Assembly: GCA_002049885.1 (NCBI GenBank)
Contig: MVCS01000046.1
Location: 1-7,819 of the forward strand
Length of the DNA stretch: 7,819 nt
From: Planctomycetales bacterium 4484_123
GTDB taxonomy: Bacteria > Planctomycetota > Phycisphaerae > SM23-33
Direction: 5' to 3'
This document shows, piece by piece, positions 1-5,304 of this stretch. How positions within the stretch are numbered: position 1 is the first letter of the stretch; every line of letters begins with the position of its first letter. Both the position numbers and the translations under genes were made by a program. The notes below the pieces were generated by a model that did not search any database, was not told the DNA's origin, and saw nothing but the letters and a program-made list of their open reading frames with translations.

Positions 1-616
1 CGACCAGGATGACGTCCGGGTCCATGCGCAGGACTCGGCGAAGTGCCTCGGCAAAGCTGGGCACGTCCACCCCCACCTCGCGCTGGTTCACCATGGACTT
101 CTTGTGCGGATGGTAGTACTCGATGGGATCTTCGATGGTGATGATGTGACGGTCGAAATTGGTATTGATGTAGTCCACCATCGTGGCCAGTGTGGTGGTC
201 TTGCCCGAACCGGTGGGCCCCGTTACCAGGAAGATACCTCGCGGACGCCGACACAGGGTCCGCACGATCGGCGGCAGGCCGATCTCCTCGAAGGTGAAGA
301 TCTTGGTCGGGATGAGGCGCAGCGACAGGGAAATGTTGCCGCGCTGCTGAAAGACGCTGACGCGGAACCGCCCGGCGTCGCCGAAGGAGAAGCCGAAGTC
401 CGTCCCGCCCTCTTCCTGAAGCTCCTGCTGGGCCCGTTCCGGCGTTATCGCCTTCATCAGCGCGACCGTGTCCTCCGGCTCCAGCACCTTGGTTTCCAAC
501 GGCCGCAGCCGACCATGGAGCCGTAGCGTCGGCGGACGCCCAACGTGCAGATGCAGATCGCTGGCGCCCTGACGGATGCACGTCTCCAGCAACCGGTCTA
601 TGTGCAATGTTGCCAT
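1..616 (-). CDS. pilT: PilT-type twitching-motility retraction ATPase (3' part beyond the window)
   Basis: This is the first 205 codons of a type IV pilus retraction ATPase; the frame is still open at base 1, so the C-terminal part is missing. PilT proteins are cytoplasmic hexameric ATPases that power pilus disassembly. Visible landmarks are the N-terminal ASDLHLHVG segment (residues 18-26), the GRFRVSVFQQRG strand region (82-93), Walker A GPTGSGKTTT (133-142, Lys139), the Asp-box IITIEDPIEY (158-167), and the start of Walker B at DPDVILV (199-205), where the window cuts off. PilT is usually about 340-370 residues, so roughly 60% is here. The ATG at 614-616 is supported by AAAAGGA at 623-629, six bases upstream. 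It lies 123 nt downstream of the PilB-type gene on the same strand, so co-transcription is likely. The paralogue PilU is the main alternative. Confidence 0.93.
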   Translation of the reverse strand, partial: MATLHIDRLLETCIRQGASDLHLHVGRPPTLRLHGRLRPLETKVLEPEDTVALMKAITPERAQQELQEEGGTDFGFSFGDAGRFRVSVFQQRGNISLSLRLIPTKIFTFEEIGLPPIVRTLCRRPRGIFLVTGPTGSGKTTTLATMVDYINTNFDRHIITIEDPIEYYHPHKKSMVNQREVGVDVPSFAEALRRVLRMDPDVILV

Positions 617-739
617 CGCAGTTCCTTTTCCACGTCCGCCTATTGAATTATTCGCACTCTGCCCGGCTCAACCCGGCGTGGGCTCGGCCGAGCCCACAGG
701 TTCGTGCAGCCTTCTGCTTGATACAGCTGGATTTACGCC
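617..739 (-). other. pilB-pilT intergenic spacer with perfect palindrome
   Basis: This 123-nt spacer separates the PilB-type stop from the PilT-type start. It holds a perfect 20-nt palindrome (678-697, listed separately), a short AT-rich patch around 641-652, and the PilT Shine-Dalgarno AAAAGGA (623-629). I see no convincing -35/-10 pair and no U-tract terminator. Read-through from the PilB-type gene is therefore the simplest expectation. Confidence 0.6.
678..697. repeat. Perfect 20-nt inverted repeat between pilB and pilT
   Basis: The sequence GTGGGCTCGGCCGAGCCCAC is its own reverse complement: ten-base arms with no gap. As RNA it could fold into an 8-bp stem with a GGCC loop. No T-run follows on either strand, so it does not look like a factor-independent terminator. 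Possible roles are an mRNA stability or processing hairpin between the two ATPase cistrons, or a dimeric protein-binding site. The palindrome is seen directly; its role is inference. Confidence 0.55.
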
Positions 740-2452
740 TCACAATGACGACTCCATCAGCTCTGAGACTTGGGTTATCCGTACCAGGTCGGCGGGCGTG
801 GTTATGCCCTCGAGGACCTTCCTGCGCCCGTCTTCCAGCAGCGTCCTCATGCCGCTGGCCCTCGCCTCCTGCCGGATCTCGCTCAATGGAGCCCTTCGCA
901 TTGCCAGTTCCACCAGCGCCGAGTTCATCTCCATCAGTTCGAAGATACCCGTCCTACCGCGGTAGCCTGTTCCTCCGCATGCAGCGCAACCGCCGCCGCG
1001 ATAAAAAGTTGCGCCCTTCAACTCGTCCTCCGTGAAGCCCAGTGCCTGGAGCAGCCGGGGGTCTGGCGAGGGGTCCACCTCTTTGCACTCTGGGCAGATG
1101 ACTCGCACGAGCCGCTGGGCCATCACTGCCTGGATGGAACTGGCCACGAGGAAGGGCTTGACGCCCATGTCGACCAGCCGGGTGATCGCACTGGGGGCGT
1201 CGTTCGTGTGGAGTGTACTGAAAACCAAGTGTCCAGTAAGTGCAGCTTGGATGGCTACCTCCGCCACCTCGATGTCTCGAATCTCGCCAACCAGGATGAT
1301 GTTGGGCGCCTGCCGGAGCATGGCCCGGAGGATACGCTGGAACGTCAGGTTGATCTGCTCGTTGACCTGGACTTGGTTGATTCCTGTGAAGTTGTACTCC
1401 ACCGGGTCTTCAGCCGTGATAATCTTGCGGTCGGGGCGGTTCAAGACGTTCAAGGCCGCGTAGAGGGTGGTGGTTTTGCCGGAGCCGGTCGGCCCGGTGA
1501 CCAAGAATATCCCGTTGGGCCGCTTGATGATCCGCTCGAATCGCTCGAAGTCGTCCTGGCCGAATCCCAGTGACTCCAGGCCCAGCTTGGCACTCTCGGG
1601 GCGGAGGATACGCAAGACCACGCTCTCGCCGTGGTAACCGGGCAGGCAACTGACCCGAAAGTCGATGTCCTCCCCGGCGACGACCATGCGGATGCGGCCG
1701 TCGGTAGGAAGTCTTTTCTCGGCCAAGTCTATGCCAGACATAATCTTGACGCGGTTAATCACGGGGCCCTGCATGCGTTTGGGCAGATTGTCCCGCTCCC
1801 GGCAGACCCCGTCGATGCGGTAGCGGACACGGATACGATTGGCCATCGGCTCAATGTGGATGTCGCTGGCTCGGGCCTTGACCGCCTCGGTGATGAGCAT
1901 GTGCACCAGTCGGATGACTGGCGCGCTCTGGGCGTCCATTTCCTGTTTCGCCGTGCTTCCTGCACTTCCCTCCTCGGCATCCCGCTCGAGCTGGTGCACG
2001 GTCTCGTCAATGCTCACGTCCGAGCGAACGAACCGCTCAATGAAGTTCCTCAGGCGGGTCTTGCTGGCCAGGGCACACTCGATCTCTGTGTTCAGCCTGA
2101 AGCGAAGCATATCCAGGGTCTCAAGATCGAGTGGGTCAGTAATGATGACCTTCAAACGGCCGTTTTCTTTGCCGATGGGCAGCACCAAGTGCCGGCGGAT
2201 GATGTCCTCGGGCACTTCAGAGAGGAGGTCAGGCACGAGGACTTGGCGCTCCAGGTCCATGTACTCCATGTCGTACTGGGTCGCCAGGGCCTTGGTGACG
2301 TCCTCCTCGTCGGCCAGTCCCAAGGCCACCAGGGCCTCACCTATGCGAATGCCCTCTTCCTGAGCATGGGCCAGGGCTTCCTCGACCATGCCTTCAGTGA
2401 CGACACCCCATTCCTGCAGGATCTCGCCAAGCCTTCTCCGCTTCTTGGCCAT
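740..2452 (-). CDS. pilB: PilB/GspE-family type IV pilus assembly ATPase with MshEN-type N-domain
   Basis: A 570-residue cytoplasmic hexameric ATPase that powers pilus extension or type II secretion pseudopilus assembly. Domains: an N-terminal MshEN/T2SSE_N region (about 1-150) with tandem motifs starting at R7-L8-G9 and R36-I37-G38, ending at Q59; a linker (about 150-175); a second N-domain containing ASDIHIEP (195-202) and RVRYRIDG (208-215); and the ATPase core. The core has Walker A GPTGSGKTTT (320-329, Lys326), Asp-box TAEDPVEY (346-353), Walker B NIILVGEIRD (384-393, Glu390), His-box TGHLVFSTLHT (406-416), and the zinc-binding pairs C453/C456 and C489/C492, typical of GspE/PilB and absent from PilT. 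Length is normal for PilB (about 560-580). The ATG is supported by GGAG at 2458-2461, five bases upstream. One oddity is that the segment before Walker B reads QAPN where the family usually has QDPD. Adjacency to a PilT-type gene favours PilB over GspE. Confidence 0.94.
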   Translation of the reverse strand: MAKKRRRLGEILQEWGVVTEGMVEEALAHAQEEGIRIGEALVALGLADEEDVTKALATQYDMEYMDLERQVLVPDLLSEVPEDIIRRHLVLPIGKENGRLKVIITDPLDLETLDMLRFRLNTEIECALASKTRLRNFIERFVRSDVSIDETVHQLERDAEEGSAGSTAKQEMDAQSAPVIRLVHMLITEAVKARASDIHIEPMANRIRVRYRIDGVCRERDNLPKRMQGPVINRVKIMSGIDLAEKRLPTDGRIRMVVAGEDIDFRVSCLPGYHGESVVLRILRPESAKLGLESLGFGQDDFERFERIIKRPNGIFLVTGPTGSGKTTTLYAALNVLNRPDRKIITAEDPVEYNFTGINQVQVNEQINLTFQRILRAMLRQAPNIILVGEIRDIEVAEVAIQAALTGHLVFSTLHTNDAPSAITRLVDMGVKPFLVASSIQAVMAQRLVRVICPECKEVDPSPDPRLLQALGFTEDELKGATFYRGGGCAACGGTGYRGRTGIFELMEMNSALVELAMRRAPLSEIRQEARASGMRTLLEDGRRKVLEGITTPADLVRITQVSELMESSL

Positions 2453-2562
2453 CTTCGCTCCAGTATTCCCTCGGGCCGCCCTGCCGACTGTGTCGATAGG
2501 CCGGCCCTGGGGTCTAATGGTGCCTTGAAACGCTCAGCGGTTGGGGACTCTCCGCCGCCCCC

Positions 2563-2589
2563 GCCGGCGGGTCATTCTACCCGGCCGGC
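2563..2589 (-). repeat. Bulged GC-rich hairpin in the pilB leader
   Basis: On the plus strand the arms are GCCGGCGGGT (2563-2572) and ACCCGGCCGGC (2579-2589). They give ten base pairs with one bulged G and a six-base loop. The left arm also lies inside a separate perfect 12-nt palindrome, CCCGCCGGCGGG (2560-2571). If transcription starts near 2732, this hairpin falls in the untranslated leader, about 110-135 nt before the PilB start codon. No U-tract follows on the minus strand, so it is not an obvious terminator. It overlaps the -10 of a weaker promoter candidate and could instead be an operator. Confidence 0.5.
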
Positions 2590-2602
2590 AGAGCTGGCGC
2601 AA
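2574..2602 (-). promoter_or_regulatory. Possible secondary sigma70-like promoter for pilB
   Basis: On the minus strand, TTGCGC (2597-2602) and TAGAAT (2574-2579) are separated by exactly 17 bases. The -10 is a 5/6 match but the -35 is only 3/6. It would start transcription near 2567, about 115 nt before the PilB ATG. It overlaps the loop and arms of the hairpin at 2563-2589. It is clearly weaker than the candidate at 2739-2767 and could be chance. Confidence 0.3.
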
Positions 2603-2738
2603 GGGTCCGCACGCAATAGCTGCTGGGGCGGGATGACGTATGGATGAAGGCGAGCTGTCTGGCCTAGGCACCGCCGAGGCAGCTCCCGGGGCACGACAGC
2701 CAACGCTGCAAGTACAACCTTGGTCCCAGCGCAACTCC

Positions 2739-2767
2739 ATTATAAGGCCGCGCCATCGGAGCGTCAA
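2739..2767 (-). promoter_or_regulatory. Strong sigma70-like promoter driving pilB-pilT
   Basis: On the minus strand a -35 TTGACG (2762-2767, 5/6 match) and a perfect -10 TATAAT (2739-2744) are separated by the ideal 17 bases. Transcription would begin near 2732 and run leftward through a leader of about 280 nt into the PilB-type gene. It is the best promoter match I found in the window, it lies in non-coding DNA, and it faces the only gene start on that side. Whether housekeeping sigma in this organism uses the same consensus is assumed. Confidence 0.65.
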
Positions 2768-2818
2768 TGGCGGGAAGCGCCGACAACCGTCCCGAGGATT
2801 GTGCGAAGATCCCTTGAG

Positions 2819-2844
2819 GGGGTCGCCTCTCAAAGAGCGATCCC
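2819..2844. repeat. Intergenic hairpin
   Basis: Arms GGGGTCGC (2819-2826) and GCGATCCC (2837-2844) can pair over eight positions, including one G-U wobble. Two further inner pairs are possible (2828-2829 with 2835-2836). It lies upstream of the minus-strand promoter and about 500 nt before the receiver gene. There is no adjoining T-run. Function unknown; a chance structure in GC-rich DNA is possible. Confidence 0.3.
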
Positions 2845-3334
2845 GCCCAACCGCCGCAGGCCTTCCCTGTCGTCGTCGACCGTCCAGCCATCAAGAATGG
2901 CGCAACTTGCATAACTCTAACGGTCATCGATTTGTCGTTCAACAGGGCGCCCGACTATCGAGACAAGGCAGTCACACCACCAGCACTCCGTTGGCACTCC
3001 GCGCCGGCGACAGCAGTGTGAACGGCAAGGTGCGTTGCTTCAAGAATCGGATGCCGCCCAGCTTTTACTATGGTCAGATGTCAGGGTGTGCATTCGTTCA
3101 GGGCCCGGAGTCCGGCCAGCGGCCAAGCCGCAGAAAACCCCGCAGGCTGAGCGAGATACAGGAGGGGATGGAGTGCCCGCAGGGATCGCGAGCCGTGGGG
3201 AATGGGCAACTCGGTTGGGCCGACAATTCAAGGTGCTGGCATTTTCGGCCGAATACCTTTCCGGCGGGCAGAAGGCAAGGTCGCGGCGCCGGTTGGGCAG
3301 GGCGAGCAGTCTGGCGCCGAGGCCCGGCCGAGCC

Positions 3335-3341
3335 GAAGGAG
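3335..3341 (+). promoter_or_regulatory. Ribosome binding site fixing the GTG start of the receiver gene
   Basis: GAAGGAG lies six bases before the GTG at 3348-3350. It places the start exactly where the receiver fold begins (SLKVLLVD), and makes the 236 in-frame codons upstream unnecessary. Confidence 0.8.
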
Positions 3342-3347
3342 CCAAGC

Positions 3348-3770
3348 GTGTCGCTGAAAGTGCTCTTGGTCGATTCGGATTGGTATTTCCTCACCCAGGT
3401 TACCAGTATACTCGAATCCCGCGGGCATCACGTGGTCCGGGAGGGCAACCCGGCCGAGGCCCTTGACCGGGCGCGGCGCTGGCGGCCGGATGTGGTCATG
3501 GTCGATGTGCAGCTGCCGGAGGTCCACCGGGGCGAACTGGTGGCGGACCTAGCGGCAATACAGCCTCGCCCAGCCATCGTCCTGCTCAGTGCCATGGAGC
3601 ATTTCGAGAGGGCCTGGGCCGCCTGGCAGCGCGGCGGGGACGACGTGTTGTTCAAACCCATCCTGCATCCATCCGACGTGCATCTGGCCATACTGACGGC
3701 CCGGAAGAACGCACTCTGCCCCGAGCATCGGCCCGCAGCCCAGCCACAGCCCACGGCCAAGTCTGCCTGA
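3348..3770 (+). CDS. Stand-alone CheY-like response regulator receiver
   Basis: A 140-residue single-domain receiver with no output domain. It begins at GTG with KVLLVD (residues 4-9). The predicted phospho-acceptor is Asp53 in DVVMVDVQLPE (48-58). The conserved Ser/Thr is Ser81 in LLSA, and the conserved Lys is Lys103 in LFKP, preceded by GGDD as in many receivers. The acidic pair reads D9-S10, with D11 after it, instead of the usual Asp-Asp, so metal binding may be altered. After about residue 122 there is a short Pro/Gln/Ala-rich tail. Proteins of this kind act by docking to a partner such as a motor or a histidine kinase. It is divergent from the pilus ATPase genes, so a PilG/PilH-like role in pilus control is possible but not shown. 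It converges on the sulfatase gene, 37 nt away. Confidence 0.88.
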   Translation: MSLKVLLVDSDWYFLTQVTSILESRGHHVVREGNPAEALDRARRWRPDVVMVDVQLPEVHRGELVADLAAIQPRPAIVLLSAMEHFERAWAAWQRGGDDVLFKPILHPSDVHLAILTARKNALCPEHRPAAQPQPTAKSA

Positions 3771-3807
3771 AGCCCGCCCTGCCGTCGCCCCGCGCCGGCC
3801 GGCGAGC
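3771..3807. other. Convergent spacer with GC palindrome
   Basis: These 37 nt separate the stop codons of the convergent receiver and sulfatase genes. They contain a perfect 12-nt palindrome, CGCCGGCCGGCG (3793-3804). A short two-way terminator is expected in such a place, but there is no T-run on either side, so I do not call one. Confidence 0.4.
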
Positions 3808-5304
3808 TCAGGCGTGGCACGTCGGCAGGTGCCGCTTGTCGTGCGAGAGGACGGCCTCCACCAGCAGTGCATGCTCCAACTCTGCGCGCCGCTGGGCCCA
3901 TGCCGGGTCGTGGTAGAGGTTGCGAGCCTCCCCAGCCCCATTCAGGTCGTACAGCTCGCCGGTTTCCAGGCCGGCGTAGAAGGTCAGCTTCTCATCAGCG
4001 GTAACGATGGCCCGAAGGTTCAGCTCGGGCCGGTACATGCTCTTGAACTCCACGAAGGCGGCGTCGCGCAGGCCGTTGCCGCCGCCGACCAGGTCCGGCT
4101 GGGCAAGCCCGTCCATGGCCGCCGGCACCTCCAGGCCCAGCAGCGACAGGATGGTGGGCGCGATGTCGCAGGAGCTGAACAGTCCGTCGCTTCGCACCCC
4201 GCGCGCCGCCCCTGGTACCCGCCAGAGCATCGGGACCCGAATCAGGCCCTCCAGCAGGAACGGGCCCTTGTACAACAGCCCGCAGTCGCCCATCAGGTCG
4301 CCGTGGTCGGAGGTGAAGATGACGATGGTGCTCTCGGCTAGGCGGGTCTGCTCCAGCGCGTCCAGCAGCTTCCCAACGTTGCGATCTATCAGGCTGACCA
4401 TGCCGTAGGTGCGGGCGATTATCTCCCGCAACTGAGGTTCGGTGATCTCGCAGAGCCTGTCGCTGCGGTCGATGCCCTCCCAGAGTTCCCCGCCGCCGTA
4501 CGCCCGGCGGTAGGTCTCCGGCTTGTCGGCCAGGGCCTCCGGCCCGAAGACCGGCATGATGACCTCGGCCGGGGCGTACATGGTGTCGTAGGGACGTGGC
4601 GGGACGAAGGGATGGTGCGGGTCAGGGAAGCTCACCCAAAGGAAGAACGGCCGGCCAGCCCGGGCGAGCCGGCGAAGGTACTCACTACCCACTTGGCCCA
4701 GCCAACTGCTGCTGTGGGCCTCGGCGGGAATCAGCGGGGTGTAGCACTGGGGGGCGCCCGTCGGCGAAGGCCGGCGCCGGTCAATGCTCCCCAAGGCCTC
4801 GGGATAGTTCTCGGCCACCCATTTGCCCAGGTGGGCCCGTCTGAGATTCGCCACCCCGTGCCCGATGCACAACTCCACGTGCTGGAAGCCGTAGTAGGGG
4901 CCCGTCCAATCAGGGTCGTGCAGCCCTTGCTCCCAGGCCGCCCCGCACTCCATGCCGGCCTTGGCCGGGTCGCCCCCGTGGCCGAAGGTCTGGAAGTGGG
5001 CCTTGCCCAGCAAAGCAGTGTGGTAGCCCTGCCCGCCGAGGATGTCGGCGATGGTCCGCTCGTCGGCCGGGAGGTTGATGCCATTCGACCAACAACCGTG
5101 GTTTCTCGGCAACCGGCCGGTGGCGATGGTGGAGCGGTTGGGCATGCACACGGGGTTGGAGACGTAGGCCCGCTCCAGGCAGACCCCGCCGGCGGCCAGA
5201 CGGTCCAGGTTCGGCGTGCGTATGATCGGGTTGCCCCCGCAACCCATGTGGTCCGCCCGCATCTGGTCGGCAGTGATGAGCAATACGTTCAGCCCCTCAG
5301 CCAT
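3808..5304 (-). CDS. Type I (formylglycine-dependent, Cys-type) sulfatase
   Basis: A 498-residue sulfatase of the alkaline phosphatase superfamily, which hydrolyses sulfate esters after its active-site Cys is converted to formylglycine. The signature is C53-M-P-N-R57-S-T-I-A-T-G-R64, the Cys-type C-x-P-x-R core. Other expected residues are Asp13 and Gln14 (ITADQ, metal), Lys101 and His103 (GKAHF), His230/His231 (DPHHPF), Asp333-His334 (TSDHGD, metal) and Lys346 (LLYKGPF). Length is normal for the family. Substrate cannot be read from the sequence. No signal peptide is visible; the protein begins almost directly with the first core strand, NVLLITADQ. The ATG at 5302-5304 is preferred because GAAAGGG (5313-5319) sits eight bases upstream; a GTG at 5337 would add eleven basic residues unlike the family. 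The start overlaps the end of the WD40 gene by 8 nt, implying translational coupling. Confidence 0.92.
   Translation of the reverse strand: MAEGLNVLLITADQMRADHMGCGGNPIIRTPNLDRLAAGGVCLERAYVSNPVCMPNRSTIATGRLPRNHGCWSNGINLPADERTIADILGGQGYHTALLGKAHFQTFGHGGDPAKAGMECGAAWEQGLHDPDWTGPYYGFQHVELCIGHGVANLRRAHLGKWVAENYPEALGSIDRRRPSPTGAPQCYTPLIPAEAHSSSWLGQVGSEYLRRLARAGRPFFLWVSFPDPHHPFVPPRPYDTMYAPAEVIMPVFGPEALADKPETYRRAYGGGELWEGIDRSDRLCEITEPQLREIIARTYGMVSLIDRNVGKLLDALEQTRLAESTIVIFTSDHGDLMGDCGLLYKGPFLLEGLIRVPMLWRVPGAARGVRSDGLFSSCDIAPTILSLLGLEVPAAMDGLAQPDLVGGGNGLRDAAFVEFKSMYRPELNLRAIVTADEKLTFYAGLETGELYDLNGAGEARNLYHDPAWAQRRAELEHALLVEAVLSHDKRHLPTCHA

Larger units (their letters stand above)
2453..3347. other. 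895-nt region without a convincing gene between divergent pilB and receiver gene
   Basis: No frame here gives a protein that looks real. An open frame from 2640 runs into the receiver gene, but its first 236 codons encode an Arg/Gly/Ser/Pro-rich sequence without recognisable features, and the receiver has its own start and Shine-Dalgarno. What the region does hold is a strong minus-strand promoter (2739-2767), a weaker second minus-strand promoter candidate (2574-2602), a bulged GC-rich hairpin (2563-2589), and another hairpin (2819-2844). I found no tRNA or recognisable riboswitch. The part from about 2870 to 3100 is less GC-rich than the genes. No clear promoter for the receiver gene was found by eye. 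Confidence 0.6.

Noticed and set aside
180..1520. Similar DNA around 190-230 and 1475-1515 as a possible repeat
   Set aside because: Both segments encode the Walker A loops of the two related ATPases; the likeness reflects paralogy, not a mobile repeat.
1631..2647. Long plus-strand open frame (338 codons) opposite the PilB-type gene
   Set aside because: It is antisense to a gene with every expected catalytic motif, and its translation shows no recognisable features; long antisense frames are common in GC-rich DNA.
2453..2740. Cyclic-di-GMP (GEMM) riboswitch in the pilB leader
   Set aside because: I looked for the conserved GEMM core sequence elements and did not find them.
2897..2911. Possible sigma54 promoter (TGGCGC...TTGCA), considered because pilus genes often use sigma54
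   Set aside because: Only eight bases separate the GG and GC elements; ten are required. A similar minus-strand match near 2709-2723 has the same wrong spacing.
2664..2942. Minus-strand open frame of 92 codons in the intergenic region
   Set aside because: It needs a TTG start, has codon use unlike the real genes, and overlaps the strong promoter at 2739-2767.
2640..3347. N-terminal extension of the receiver protein by 236 codons from an ATG at 2640
   Set aside because: The translated extension has no domain-like character, and a good Shine-Dalgarno and GTG sit exactly at the beginning of the receiver fold.
3793..3804. Bidirectional terminator at the 12-nt GC palindrome between convergent genes
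   Set aside because: No T-run follows on either strand and the stem has no loop unless shortened; kept only as a note on the spacer.
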